Position numbers and translations under genes: made by a program. DNA of 64,000 nt from Paraburkholderia sp. ZP32-5. GTDB lineage: Bacteria > Pseudomonadota > Gammaproteobacteria > Burkholderiales > Burkholderiaceae. Shown one piece after another: positions 41,256 to 50,832 of the stretch (the first letter of the stretch is position 1; every line of letters starts with the position of its first letter). The DNA is taken from positions 868,001-932,000 of the forward strand of contig NZ_JAJEJP010000003.1 of the NCBI RefSeq assembly GCF_021390495.1. The letters run 5' to 3'. The notes beneath the pieces were generated by a model. That model was given only the letters and a program-made list of their open reading frames with translations, ran no database searches and was not told the origin of the DNA.

Positions 41256-42668
41256 TCAGAAAATCTTGCCGGGATTCATGATTCCGTGCGGATCGAAGCA
41301 CCGGCGGATCTCGCGCATCAGGCGGATTTCGAGCGGGTCCTTGTAGCGGCTAAAGTATTCGCGCTTGAGTTGCCCGATCCCATGTTCGGCGCTGATGCTG
41401 CCGCCATAGCGCATGACTTCGTCGAGCACTTCGGCGGTGAGGCGCGCGCCGTGTTCGGCGACGAAATCGCGTGGTGCGCCGAGCGGACGCGACAGGTTGT
41501 AGTGCAGGTTGCCGTCGCCGAAATGGCCGAACACGATCTGCCGGATTCCTTCCTGCCGCTTCTCGATCCGTTCGCTGACCGACACCATGAACGCGGGAAT
41601 CGAGGCGATCGGCAGCGACACATCGTGCTTCAGGTGCGGGCCATCCGCGCGCTGCGCCTCGGAGATTTCCTCTCGCAACTTCCACATGCTGTTGACCTGC
41701 GCGATCGATTCGGACACTGCCGCATCGGCGCACAGCTCGCGCTTGAGGGCCTCGCCGATCACCGTCTCCACGAGCGTGCGCAACGACGCTTCATCGACGG
41801 TATCGGCGAGTTCGATCAGCACGTAGCCGGGATGACGCTCGGCGAACGGCTCGCGCAGGCCGTCGGTTTGCGCGAGCACCATCTCCACGCAGTGCGCGGT
41901 GAAGTACTCGAAGGCCTGCATGCGCGGCCCGGCACGCTCGAACAGCAGTTCGAACAGATCGAGCGCCTGTTGCGGCGAGTGCACCGCGGCCAGCACGATC
42001 ACGCGCACGTCATTGCGCGCATACAGCCGCAACGCCGCCGCGGTGATCACGCCGAGCGTGCCCTCCGCGCCGATCAGCAACTGCTTGAGGTCGTAGCCGG
42101 TGTTGTCCTTGCGCAGCGTGTGCAGGCCGTGAAAGATCTCTCCATTGGGCAGCACCGCTTCGAGACCGAGCACGAGTTCGCGCGTCATGCCATAGCGCAC
42201 GACGTTGACGCCGCCCGCATTGGTCGACAGGTTGCCCCCGAGCTGACACGAATCTTCGGCGGCGAGGCTGAGCGGCAGCAGGCGATGCGCTTCGGCCGCC
42301 GCGCGGCGCAGGTTGCCGAGAATGCAGCCCGCTTCGGCGACGAGCGTGTTGCCTATCGTGTCGACGCTGCGAATCGCGTGCATCCGGTCGAGGCTCAGGA
42401 TCACGTTGTCTGCCCGGCTATCCGGCGTGGCGCCGCCGCACAGGCCGGTGTTGCCGCCGCGTGGCACGACGGGTACGCGTGCGTCGGCGCACAGCGCGAT
42501 GCAAGCCGCGACGTCGTCCGTGTTGCCGGGCCGCACGATAGCCTGGGCCCGGCCTGTATACATGCCGCGGAAGTCGCTGAGCCACGGGGCAATGTCGTCG
42601 GGCGCCGTGGTTACCACCTCGGGGCCGAGCTTATCGAGCAGGCGTTGGGAGAGCGCGGTACCGTTCAT
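41256..42668 (-). CDS. FAD-linked 2-hydroxyacid dehydrogenase (GlcD/D-lactate dehydrogenase type)
   Basis: 470 aa. FAD-binding PCMH region with VVPRGGNTGLCGGATP and LGGNLSTNAGG, and the C-terminal FGHFGDGNLHYN and SAEHGIGQLKREY blocks of the vanillyl-alcohol-oxidase superfamily. Such enzymes oxidise glycolate, D-lactate or D-2-hydroxyglutarate and pass electrons to quinone or an electron-transfer flavoprotein. Start overlaps the stop of the GntR gene (ATGA), so the pair is one unit. No GlcE or GlcF subunit is present, favouring a single-chain D-2-hydroxyacid dehydrogenase. Confidence 0.9.
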   Translation of the reverse strand: MNGTALSQRLLDKLGPEVVTTAPDDIAPWLSDFRGMYTGRAQAIVRPGNTDDVAACIALCADARVPVVPRGGNTGLCGGATPDSRADNVILSLDRMHAIRSVDTIGNTLVAEAGCILGNLRRAAAEAHRLLPLSLAAEDSCQLGGNLSTNAGGVNVVRYGMTRELVLGLEAVLPNGEIFHGLHTLRKDNTGYDLKQLLIGAEGTLGVITAAALRLYARNDVRVIVLAAVHSPQQALDLFELLFERAGPRMQAFEYFTAHCVEMVLAQTDGLREPFAERHPGYVLIELADTVDEASLRTLVETVIGEALKRELCADAAVSESIAQVNSMWKLREEISEAQRADGPHLKHDVSLPIASIPAFMVSVSERIEKRQEGIRQIVFGHFGDGNLHYNLSRPLGAPRDFVAEHGARLTAEVLDEVMRYGGSISAEHGIGQLKREYFSRYKDPLEIRLMREIRRCFDPHGIMNPGKIF

Positions 42669-43420
42669 TGAGCTTTCGTCCTTCTCGTGCGAGTGGCGGG
42701 TGCGGCGGCGTCAGTCAGCGCGTCGCGTCCGGGAATCGACAGCTTGAGCCGGGCGGCGGCACAGCGCAGATGCTTCATCGCGGCGGCGCGGGCTGCCACC
42801 GGGTCGCCGGCCCGGATCGCTTCGAAGATGCGCACGTGTTCGTGCTGCGCGTCGTCGGTCAGGCGTTCATGGGTCAGTGAATGTGCGCGCGCTGTGCGTA
42901 CTGCCTGGCGGATCTGGAGATTGAGGTACTGGAGCAGGTCGACGTAGTAGCGGTTATGGGTCGCCTCGGCGATCGCAACGTGAAAGGCGATGTCGAGTTC
43001 GACCGCTTCGTCGGGTGCATAGCGCTTGTCGTCGAGCGACTTCAGTAGCGCGGCCAGCGTCGCGATGTCCGCCTCGGTCCGGCGCACGGCCGCAAGTGCC
43101 GCAGCCGCGCCTTCCAGATCGATCCGCAGTTCGTAGACGCTCGCGAGATCGCGCTGGCTTTCGCCCGCTGCGTGGGGCACGCGAAAGCCTCCGGCCTCGG
43201 TGCGCGCCTTCACGGTGCACCCCGACCCCTGGCGGCTGTCGATGAGCCCCTGCGAGCGCAGGCGCTCCGTCACTTCGCGAATCACCGCCTGGCTCACCCC
43301 GAAGCGCGCGGCCAACTCCTTGCCCGAAGGCAGTCTCGCTCCCACCGGATAGAGGCCGTTGCGGATTTCGTCCGTCATCTGCTGCGCGACCTGCTGGGTC
43401 AGCGTCATCGCCTTGACCAT
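42665..43420 (-). CDS. GntR-family regulator, FadR/GlcC branch
   Basis: 251 aa. N-terminal winged HTH: QMTDEIRNGLYPVGARLPSG, then ELAARFGVSQAVIREVTERL and SQGLIDSRQGSGC. C-terminal FCD domain from about 95 (ASVYELRIDLEGAAAALAAV; DIAFHVAIAEATHNRYYVDL, with metal-type Asp/His residues). Overlaps the flavoprotein start and probably represses it in the absence of its hydroxyacid ligand, as GlcC and LldR relatives do. The 5' region has an AT-rich stretch (TTTTCATATAACATG, near 43447-43461) that may contain its promoter. Confidence 0.9.
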   Translation of the reverse strand: MVKAMTLTQQVAQQMTDEIRNGLYPVGARLPSGKELAARFGVSQAVIREVTERLRSQGLIDSRQGSGCTVKARTEAGGFRVPHAAGESQRDLASVYELRIDLEGAAAALAAVRRTEADIATLAALLKSLDDKRYAPDEAVELDIAFHVAIAEATHNRYYVDLLQYLNLQIRQAVRTARAHSLTHERLTDDAQHEHVRIFEAIRAGDPVAARAAAMKHLRCAAARLKLSIPGRDALTDAAAPATRTRRTKAQ

Positions 43421-43569
43421 GGGTTTTTCCAGTTATGAGGTTTGCATGTTATATGAAAACTTTTCGCGCGGCGAGAGATTTGCAGGGACTTGGGTGGGCG
43501 GAATCAGCAGCCGCCAACGGACATCGAATGAATCTGTAGGTGTTATTGGGCCAGCTTGACGCGTACGTT

Positions 43570-43583
43570 GCGAGATATCTCGC
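43570..43583. repeat. 14-bp perfect palindrome
   Basis: GCGAGATATCTCGC, about 150 bp upstream of the GntR start. Could be an operator; unproven. Confidence 0.5.
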
Positions 43584-43680
43584 GCATCGACTCTTTCACC
43601 TCGCCTGCGCGATGTCTTGATGAACTCGTGCGCTTATCCTGGGAACGCCAAACAGAACGGAATCCCCTACGAGATACACG

Positions 43681-43719
43681 GACCTCGTGCATGCACGAGG
43701 TCTGCTCATCGGATGAGCA
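43681..43719. repeat. Two adjacent perfect palindromes (22 bp and 17 bp)
   Basis: 43681-43702 consists of GACCTCGTGCA followed directly by its complement TGCACGAGGTC. It is immediately followed by TGCTCATC, G, GATGAGCA (43703-43719). Noncoding context. Candidate operator, recombination site or RNA hairpin. Confidence 0.65.
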
Positions 43720-44337
43720 GTGGCAGCGCGTCAGCACGATTGATGGTCAAGGCGTCATGGTAGAGAGTGGCCTCTCCTTTCCATCCCTGTAACCGTTGAG
43801 CGAGAGCTTCGGGCTCTTCACATCACCTTTGCCGGAACGCTTCCGCACCAGATCGTTGGATGCCCATATCGGCATCTGCGTGGAAAGATTTTCCTTTCCA
43901 GCTGGGTCTGCTGTGTCGAGAGCTGTTTTTTACACGGGACGGAACAAGCCGCGGGGCGAACGCTATCCCACTGGTCAGACCTTGCTGCTGCGCTGAATGC
44001 CGTCAGTGCTTACAGTGAAACACTGTCAGACGTCACCCCCGATAATGTTCAGCTCATCGACGGTCGATTATGTGATTTGCGACGTGTGTTATCCAGTCAA
44101 CCGTTATAATCTGAGCCGAAGGAAATCCGCCGTTTATCACCATTCCTGCGACGTAGTGGTCGAAGTTTCGTTGCTTGCGAGCGAGCCGAAGGAAGACTAG
44201 GCCACCGCTTAGCCTGTTGACGTCTATAACGGGGGATGGCATTCGGGACGTATCTTCTGGCGGCGAGTCCTTGGTTGAGTTACCCATAGGGATGCTCCTT
44301 TCGAGAGGTAAGGCAATGCGGTTTACATCGCCAGTGT

Positions 44338-44383
44338 GTCCCACCAACGGGTGTAGCACCGGTGTCACCTCTATTGGTGGGAC
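44338..44383. repeat. 10-bp inverted repeat
   Basis: GTCCCACCAA (44338-44347) and TTGGTGGGAC (44374-44383) with a 26-nt loop. Possibly the end of a lost mobile element or a structured RNA. Confidence 0.45.
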
Positions 44384-44701
44384 AACTGCAAGCATCGACG
44401 CACCGAACTAGATGGTCATTCGCAGTGTGCCTGTGTAGGTGCTTGCACGATCAACTGAGCGACGTTAGTCATTTTCAGGGGCGCTGGCGGGGTCGGTTGG
44501 TGACGGTGAGGCATGTCAGTTGTCTGTTGCAAATTGAGACAACACGCGCACTTCACCAAGGGCCCGAAGAGCCGGGCGATCCTTGTTTCGCTGCACACCT
44601 CGATCCATTTGTAGCCGCGCATCGCCGCATCGGGCAATCCGATAGGGGCGGCCCTTCGCAGCCAAGATGAGAACCCCACCCGGGCGTGATAGGCGTTAGA
44701 T

Positions 44702-45979
44702 TCAGCTCTTCAACCCGGCGATTAGTTCATCTCGTACGGCTTCCAGCAGGCCCATGCGCCGCGTGAAGTTCGTATGCAACAGATGTAGCCGCCCGCCGAA
44801 AGTTGAGACGCCGATCACCGGCACGCCGGGGAAGCTTACTGCGAGGCCGGGTCCCCAGAGAGCCTCCAGCTTCAGCGGGCCGTATTCGCGCGGCAGGTCT
44901 ACCACGCCGAGATTTGACACCATGAACTCCGCTGCGAACGGTCCCGCAATAAGTGCGGCGGCTTCGGCTGGCGTGGTGGTACGCGCCATCAGGCCTTCCA
45001 TTGCCCCCAGCAGCCCCATTGCCGACTGCTGCGTGTCGATTCCGGTCAAGCCATCGCCGAGGCTGCGCGCCTTAGCCCACCAACTGGCGTCCTGCGGTGC
45101 GTTGTCCACTAGAATCGCGGCACCCACGCAAACTGCGAGGTGATCGCTGTGATCGAGCAGGCGGCGACGCAGATCGACCGGCGTCAGCACGCGCAGCGGC
45201 AATTCTTCGAGTGCCGGCGTCAAGCGCCGCAGCACCGTTGCGATCGCAGATGCCAAGGTGGTCTGCACTGTGGCGCCTTCGGTCCGCGCGCGTTCACGCA
45301 GAGAGTGAGTCAACTCGGAGCCTAGGCACAACGCCTCGACATACGGCGTCAAGTTATCGAGATCGCTGATATCGGTTTGTACGTGTTGAGGCGCGAGGAC
45401 TTGCGCTGCGGGTTCCACGACGGCCGGTTGGGGCGGTGGGGCGGCTGCGGAACCGCGTTCGACCAACTGCTCCATGGCAGCGGTCTCGCGGCTGAGCAGC
45501 GGCGCGCCGCCTGCCATCACACGCAGCAGATCTCCGAGCAGGAAGCTCAATGACAGCGCGTCGCCAATCGAATGATGCACGCATAGCACTACGATCGAGC
45601 GCGCTGCGCCGTGCAACAAGGTTGCGCGCAGCAGCGGGCCTCGGCCATTCTTGAAGCGCAGGGAGATTTGCGCGGCCACCTCTGCAGTCCAGGCCGACGA
45701 ATCGTGGTCGACCACTTTGAGCGGAATCGAGCTCGGCGTAATCGGGCGGAACTTGGGCACGCCGTCGTCGTCCTGCTCGATGTCCGACCAGATCAGCGTG
45801 GAATGCTGGCCGACCCGGTTGAGGCTGTCCTGCCATTGCGCGACCGTGGTGGGACCAGCGATTTCACCCACCATCGTGAAGTGGTTCGGGTACGCGCGAT
45901 CGGCGAGGTAGAAGAATTTTTCCGTCGCGCCCAGCGGGCGCTCGACGCAGGAAATAAAAGGGGCTGCCAAGGTGCTCAT
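44702..45979 (-). CDS. Condensation-type acyltransferase (HHxxxD)
   Basis: 425 aa. The CVHHSIGDALS motif gives His-His-x-x-x-Asp at about residues 134-139, the catalytic signature of the NRPS-condensation, PapA5 and wax-ester synthase superfamily. The second-half DFGWG motif is not recognisable (ALWGPGLAVSF in its place). The start MSTLAAPFISCVERPLGATE and NHFTMVGEI are like WS/DGAT and PapA proteins. Such enzymes join an acyl-CoA or acyl-carrier thioester to an alcohol or amine. It has no partner genes here. A GC hairpin lies 31 bp upstream. Confidence 0.75.
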   Translation of the reverse strand: MSTLAAPFISCVERPLGATEKFFYLADRAYPNHFTMVGEIAGPTTVAQWQDSLNRVGQHSTLIWSDIEQDDDGVPKFRPITPSSIPLKVVDHDSSAWTAEVAAQISLRFKNGRGPLLRATLLHGAARSIVVLCVHHSIGDALSLSFLLGDLLRVMAGGAPLLSRETAAMEQLVERGSAAAPPPQPAVVEPAAQVLAPQHVQTDISDLDNLTPYVEALCLGSELTHSLRERARTEGATVQTTLASAIATVLRRLTPALEELPLRVLTPVDLRRRLLDHSDHLAVCVGAAILVDNAPQDASWWAKARSLGDGLTGIDTQQSAMGLLGAMEGLMARTTTPAEAAALIAGPFAAEFMVSNLGVVDLPREYGPLKLEALWGPGLAVSFPGVPVIGVSTFGGRLHLLHTNFTRRMGLLEAVRDELIAGLKS

Positions 45980-46009
45980 ACTGTTTTTCCGTTCGGGGCT
46001 TCATGGATT

Positions 46010-46036
46010 GCCGCGACGGCACCTCGCCGTCGCGGC
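46010..46036. terminator. Strong hairpin just upstream of the acyltransferase gene
   Basis: Perfect 11-bp arms GCCGCGACGGC and GCCGTCGCGGC with loop ACCTC. It could stop incoming transcription or structure the leader. The rest of 45980-46428 shows only a 7-bp inverted repeat (GACTCTT / AAGAGTC, 46241-46267). Confidence 0.5.
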
Positions 46037-46428
46037 GGCCCGGGGCTGTTGAGTCACGCCCGGGCGCTTCGACGCATACAACGCATCGGTGAGCGGATTT
46101 ATTCCACACATGAAATGCGGTCTACCGGATGGCTAAGAAATGCGAGCACAGTGTGGCGGATTGGGAGACGCGCGGTGCAGTTGTGGTCTCGGACCAGGAT
46201 ATGAGCCGCTTTCTTCGGCAGCTATGAGCGCGTACGGATTGACTCTTGACCCGTTCCAGTAAGAGTCACTAACACACGTCATCAACAAAGCACAAGCAGA
46301 TAACGGCAGCAGCCAAGGAAAGCAAAGCCCCGCTTTGCATAAAGCCGATTCATAGCATCTCAATCGAAGCTCTTCCATGCACGGTTTAGTCATGCAGCAT
46401 TAGGCAAAGAAGTGCGAGAAATGCGTCG

Positions 46429-46637
46429 TCAATCGCAGCAATATTGATCTCCATGGCATTTACTCCGATGCGTTGCGGACCCGGTGCAAAAGCGTTCGAC
46501 GCTCGCCAGAATGTCATCGGCCGATTTGCTCCAGACGAACGGCCGAGGATTCGCGTTATAAATTTCAAGATAATGGTGGATCGCGTTTTCGAGTTGGCGT
46601 GTCGAGCGATGGTTTTGCGTCGAATTGGAGCGGCCTC
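46429..46637 (-). pseudogene. IS630-family transposase, 3' fragment
   Basis: The minus-strand frame reads HRSTRQLENAIHHYLEIYNA, then NPRPFVWSKSADDILASVER, the typical C-terminus of IS630-family transposases. All upstream catalytic parts are missing; the fragment is cut by the IS3-type element on its right. Stop codon at 46429. Confidence 0.8.
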
Positions 46638-46719
46638 CTGAATCACCGGACACAGTCTCCCACTTAAAATAGCGGGTAGGCATACGACTGTGTTTTTGAC
46701 TAACAACAAGCAAGAAGTG

Positions 46720-47085
46720 ATGGAAGTGTTGACGGGGCCGGAGCGCCGGCGGCGATGGTCGGCCGATGAAAAGCTGGCGATGGTGCGAGAGAGTTTCGAG
46801 CCGGGCAAGTCGGTCTCGATGGTCGCGCGCCAGCATGGCGTCACTCCGAACCAGTTGTTTCACTGGCGCAAGCTGTATCAGGACGGCAGTCTGTCAGCAG
46901 TTAGCGCCGGCGAGGAAGTAGCGCCTGCTTCCGAGTTGAGCGACGCACTGAAGCAAATCAGGGAACTGCAGCGCTTGCTGGGAAAGAAAACCATGGAGAA
47001 CGAGATTCTTCGTGAGGCGGTGGAGGTGGTGAAGTCGCGAAAATGGATTGCGCGCTCGCCCTCATTGCCGGGGGACGAGCAGTGA
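46720..47085 (+). CDS. IS3-family transposase OrfA (InsC-like)
   Basis: 121 aa from the ATG at 46720 ([20 protein letters not shown]). HTH with [20 protein letters not shown] and a C-terminal leucine-zipper stretch ([32 protein letters not shown]). Complete. Overlaps orfB by 43 bp, and the AAAAT run at the overlap fits the usual programmed frameshift. Confidence 0.9.
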   Translation: MEVLTGPERRRRWSADEKLAMVRESFEPGKSVSMVARQHGVTPNQLFHWRKLYQDGSLSAVSAGEEVAPASELSDALKQIRELQRLLGKKTMENEILREAVEVVKSRKWIARSPSLPGDEQ

Positions 47086-47668
47086 AGCAGGTCTGCGACG
47101 TTCTCGGTGTAGCGCGCTCAAACGTGGTGGCAAGGCTTGCACGTCCAGCTGATTGGCAGGATGGACGCGGCGCCAGGAAGACGGACGATGCCGGCCTGGT
47201 CGAAGAGATTGGGCTGACCGTCACTGACCTGCCAAGCTACGGATATCGCCGGGTCTGGGGCCTCTTGCGCCGTGTGAGGGAGGGCCGAGGTGTCGCTCCG
47301 GTGAACGCCAAACGCGTGTATCGGGTGACGCGCGTTCACAGCTTGCTGCTACAACGTAGACCTTCGCCACCACGACCGCAGCGTCGGCATGATGGCAAGG
47401 TCTCGGTGGCGAAGAGCAACCAGTGCTGGTGTTCTGATGGCTTCGAGTTTCGCTGCGACAACGGCCAGCCATTGCGCGTGACGTTTGCTCTGGACTGCTG
47501 TGACCGTGAAGCGATGAGCTGGGCGGCGACGACAGGCGGCCACAGTGGCGATGTGGTGCGCGACGTGATGCTCGCAGCCGTCGAGAACCGATTTGGCAAC
47601 GTATTGAAGGTGCCGGCTGAAATCGAGTGGCTGACAGATAACGGCTCGGGCTACACGGCGGACAAGAC
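47043..47668 (+). pseudogene. IS3-family transposase OrfB (InsD-like), truncated
   Basis: About 209 codons of a normal ~300. HTH_21 (YGYRRVWGLLRR) and the first two residues of the DDE triad are present (Asp in WCSDGFEF, Asp in LTDNGSGYTADKT), but the sequence changes abruptly after YTADKT and the catalytic Glu is lost. The element cannot transpose by itself. Open reading continues to 47801 with unrelated residues. Confidence 0.88.
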
Positions 47669-48690
47669 TAGAATTCCCCACTTCTTTTTAGCGCGAGTTC
47701 ATAGCCGAGCTAGATGTCAGTCAGGCGTCGCATACCGCGCCACATATTGCTTGGGGGGGCGCTGGCGAGCGCAAGGTAACCACCGAGCTGAGCGAGCCTA
47801 ATAACGTTGCGTACGAGGGGCGGAGCGTGGGTGTTGTGGGGATGTCGTGAACGATGCGATGGATCAGTTCGATTTCGGTGGGGGTGCGCGAGTTCGGCGG
47901 CAGCCTGCGGCGCCGAGCGGCCGAGCATGGTGAGCCAGAATATGCGCCAGCTCAGGATGCAGAAGACCGCGATCAGGTTCGTTAGCCGGCCGGCTGTACG
48001 AAGCCGGGACTCCTCGGCTTTGCAGCCCAATTTCAGGATCTTGTGGAAGGTCTCGATTTTCCAGCGCATCGCGTACCAGTGGAGCTTCTGGATCGCCTCG
48101 GCACGCGAGCGAACTGGCAGGTTGGTGATCAGTTTTCATTCGATACCAGCACGCCCGGCCGGCGGATCGCGCTCCTGTGCATGAAGGACTGTGAGCTGAA
48201 GCTCAGGGTAGCGGCTCTGCTTGCCGATTGGAGGCAGGACAGTCATTTGCTAATAGCGCAGTTCGAGCTTCGCGCTTATCGGACGGCCCTTCGCATTTCG
48301 AAGCTCGACGCGATGGAGTCCCTTGACCTGAACATGTTGCATGGCTTTGGAGATCGTGTGCTGCCCATCTCCCGCGAGCCTGTCGACGCAGGTACGCACG
48401 AGGAAGTAGGTGCACAGATCGTGTGCGGTGCAAAACAGCTCGTAGATGTCGCTTTTCCGGTCGCCGATGTGAATGCAGCTCACGGGATCGTTGAGAAGTT
48501 GAGTCGACTGCCGCATATTTTCCAGCCAGCGCCAGCTTTCCTTTTCCTCAATCGGTACGCGCGTGGGATTAATATGACGCTTAAGCTCAGAAGCCCCCTT
48601 GAACTGCTTTCTCGTCCAGAATTTCACCGCAGTCAGCCCAAGTGGCAATCCATCCGCAGTGACCACGAGACTTGAATCATCAGGATGCCG
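47669..48690 (-). pseudogene. IS4-family transposase, degenerate
   Basis: Minus-strand pieces read DDSSLVVTADGLPLGLTAVK, FWTRKQFKGASELKRHINPT, VHIGD-type CIHIGDRKSDIYELFCTAHD, VLPPIGKQSRYPELQLTVLH and MRWKIETFHKILKLGCKAEE up to WRGMRRLTDI at 47710, a complete C-terminal two-thirds of an IS4-type transposase. An in-frame stop at 48250, another near 48134 and frame changes near 47850-47900 disable it. Its 5' part is missing at the start of the ABC transporter gene. Confidence 0.85.
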
Positions 48691-50816
48691 CAGTGCGTGA
48701 GCGGCTTTCGCGGACCCACGCCGTTCTTTCCCGTTCGCAGGGTCGTCTTGACCGTGTAGCCGATGAGTTCGCTGCCGATTCTGATCAATTGCGCCATGCA
48801 GCCGGGATCAAGTCTGCCGCTTTCGAAGTCAATGACCTAATTCTGTCGGCTCGCGCGCTCGGTCTCAAAACTCGCGCGATCCGGATATCGTTGAATCGCC
48901 TGGATCGCACACCATTTCCAGCTCTTGCGCTCGACAAGAATGGCCGTCATTTCATCCTCGCGGGCTTCAAGGGTGGAAGAGCTTTGGTGTTAGACGCTGG
49001 TGAGAATATTCCCAAACAGGTTTCACCAGAAGAAATGCTGGCACGCTGCGACGGCAATTTTCTGGTCTTTGCTTCGCGCGCGTCGTTGGCCGGAGAGCTC
49101 TCCCGCTTTGACTTTTCCTGGTTTATTCCAGCAGTCATCAAGTACCGTCGCCTGTTGTTGGAAGTCCTTCTTGTCTCCGCCGTTTTACAGTTGTTCGGAC
49201 TCGTATCTCCACTGATGTTCCAGGTCGTTATGGACAAGGTGCTGGTCAATCGAGCGATCAATACTTTGAACGTCGTTTGTATTGCCTTGCTGATCAGCGG
49301 AACATTCGAGATTCTGCTCACGATGCTGCGCAACTATGTCTTTGCGCACACAGCAAATCGCATCGATGTTGAGCTCGGAGCACGGCTCTTCCGCCATTTG
49401 TTGGCGCTACCGTTAGCTTATTTCGGCTCCCGTCGGGTCGGCGACACGGTTGCCCGCGTAAGGGAGCTGGAGAACATTCGCAGCTTTTTAACCGGTCAGG
49501 CATTGACGGCCGTTATCGACCTGTTTTTCTCGTTCATCTTTCTGGCGGTCATGTCGATTTACAGCGTTTGGCTGACGCTGATCGTCGTCATTTCCTTACC
49601 CGTGTACGCGACTATCTCCGCGACACTTAATCCAGTGCTACGGCGTCGGTTGAACGAGAAATTCTCACGTGGCGCCGACAACCAGTCGTTCCTGGTGGAG
49701 GCGGTGTCTGCAGCGGAAACTGTCAAATCAATGGCAGTTGAGCCGCAGTTTACGCGGCGCTGGGACAATCAGCTTGCAGCATACGTCTCCGCCGGCTTTC
49801 GCGTGAGCGAATTGGGCAATGTGGGCCAGCAACTTATCCAGTTTGTGGGCAAACTGGTCACGTTATCCACGCTTTTCTTTGGAGCAAAGTTGGTCATTGA
49901 CGGCAAGCTATCCGTCGGCCAGCTCATTGCCTTCAACATGATGTCTCAGCGAGTTGCGGCACCGGTGCTCCGTCTCGCACAGCTCTGGCAAGACTTTCAG
50001 CAGATCGGCATTTCGATGGCCAGACTCGGCGATATTCTCAATACACGCACCGAGGTGCCGCAAAGTCGTCAGGCATTGCCTGCGCTCAAAGGCGATGTCA
50101 GCTTTCACGGCATCCGTTTTCGATATCGCCCCGATGGTCCTTCCATTCTGAACGATGTCTCGCTCGATATTCGTGCGGGCCAGGTGATAGGCGTAGTAGG
50201 CCGCTCCGGCTCAGGAAAAAGTACGCTGACCAAGCTTCTGCAACGGCTTTACATCCCTGAGCAAGGACGTGTGCAAATCGATGGGATTGATCTCGCGCTC
50301 GCCGATCCCGCGTGGTTGCGACGACAGATTGGGGTCGTGCTTCAGGAAAACCGTCTGTTCAATCGTTCGATCCGGGATAACATCGCCGTGACCGACACAG
50401 GCGCTCCGCTTGATGTGGTCATTCGCGCTGCAAAGCTCGCTGGTGCACACGACTTCATTTCGGAATTGCCAGAAGGATATGACACGATAGTAGGCGAAAA
50501 CGGTTCCAGTCTTTCAGGCGGTCAGCGCCAACGCATTGCTATAGCGCGTGCGCTTGTCACAAACCCGCGCATCCTCGTCTTTGATGAGGCTACGAGTGCG
50601 CTGGACTTTGAGACCGAGCGAATCATTCAGAACAACATGCGCGCCATGTGTCACGGACGGACAGTGATTATCATCGCCCATCGGCTCACAGCGGTGAGGC
50701 ACGCAGACCAGATCATTGCCATGGACCGAGGGCAAATCATCGAACGGGGGCGTCACGACGAACTCCTCAAGTTGGGTGGATATTACGCGCACCTCGTCTC
50801 TCTTCAGAACGACTGA
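48672..50816 (+). CDS. Type I secretion ABC transporter (HlyB-like)
   Basis: 714 aa, full length for HlyB-type exporters. Order: N-terminal C39-like domain without the protease Cys (LILSARALGLKTRAIRISL), transmembrane domain (about 150-430, with SPLMFQVVMDKVLV and TANRIDVELGARLFRHLLAL), then the ATPase with Walker A GRSGSGKST (about 512-520), signature LSGGQRQR (about 614) and Walker B ILVFDEATSALD. It would energise one-step export of an RTX-type protein with a fusion protein and TolC. The start is a TTG at 48672 next to the IS4 remnant and is uncertain; the first 20 residues may not be original. The partner HlyD gene is broken. Confidence 0.88.
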   Translation: MNHQDAAVRERLSRTHAVLSRSQGRLDRVADEFAADSDQLRHAAGIKSAAFEVNDLILSARALGLKTRAIRISLNRLDRTPFPALALDKNGRHFILAGFKGGRALVLDAGENIPKQVSPEEMLARCDGNFLVFASRASLAGELSRFDFSWFIPAVIKYRRLLLEVLLVSAVLQLFGLVSPLMFQVVMDKVLVNRAINTLNVVCIALLISGTFEILLTMLRNYVFAHTANRIDVELGARLFRHLLALPLAYFGSRRVGDTVARVRELENIRSFLTGQALTAVIDLFFSFIFLAVMSIYSVWLTLIVVISLPVYATISATLNPVLRRRLNEKFSRGADNQSFLVEAVSAAETVKSMAVEPQFTRRWDNQLAAYVSAGFRVSELGNVGQQLIQFVGKLVTLSTLFFGAKLVIDGKLSVGQLIAFNMMSQRVAAPVLRLAQLWQDFQQIGISMARLGDILNTRTEVPQSRQALPALKGDVSFHGIRFRYRPDGPSILNDVSLDIRAGQVIGVVGRSGSGKSTLTKLLQRLYIPEQGRVQIDGIDLALADPAWLRRQIGVVLQENRLFNRSIRDNIAVTDTGAPLDVVIRAAKLAGAHDFISELPEGYDTIVGENGSSLSGGQRQRIAIARALVTNPRILVFDEATSALDFETERIIQNNMRAMCHGRTVIIIAHRLTAVRHADQIIAMDRGQIIERGRHDELLKLGGYYAHLVSLQND

Positions 50817-50832
50817 CTAGAAATATTTAACA

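Larger units (their letters stand above)
43421..44701. other. 1.3-kb stretch without a recognisable gene
   Basis: Base composition is visibly less GC-rich than on the left. Several short open frames exist, the longest 113 codons on the minus strand (44054-44395), but none has a ribosome site or a family I recognise. The stretch holds three palindromes at 43570-43719, an inverted repeat at 44338-44383 and a direct repeat GAGCCGAAGGAA near 44113 and 44180. It marks the start of the decayed accessory region. Confidence 0.6.
46638..47668 (+). mobile_element. IS3-family (IS2-like) element, 3' truncated
   Basis: Left edge judged from the end of the IS630 fragment; right edge is where the OrfB similarity stops. 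Contains orfA and most of orfB. Confidence 0.75.

Noticed and set aside
44054..44395. 113-aa minus-strand open frame as a gene
   Set aside because: No ribosome site, no recognised family, and it lies in decayed DNA. Kept only as part of the intergenic entry.
48690..48850. Extension of the IS4 transposase frame into the ABC transporter gene
   Set aside because: The minus-strand frame stays open there by chance, but the plus strand clearly encodes the transporter N-domain from about 48770.
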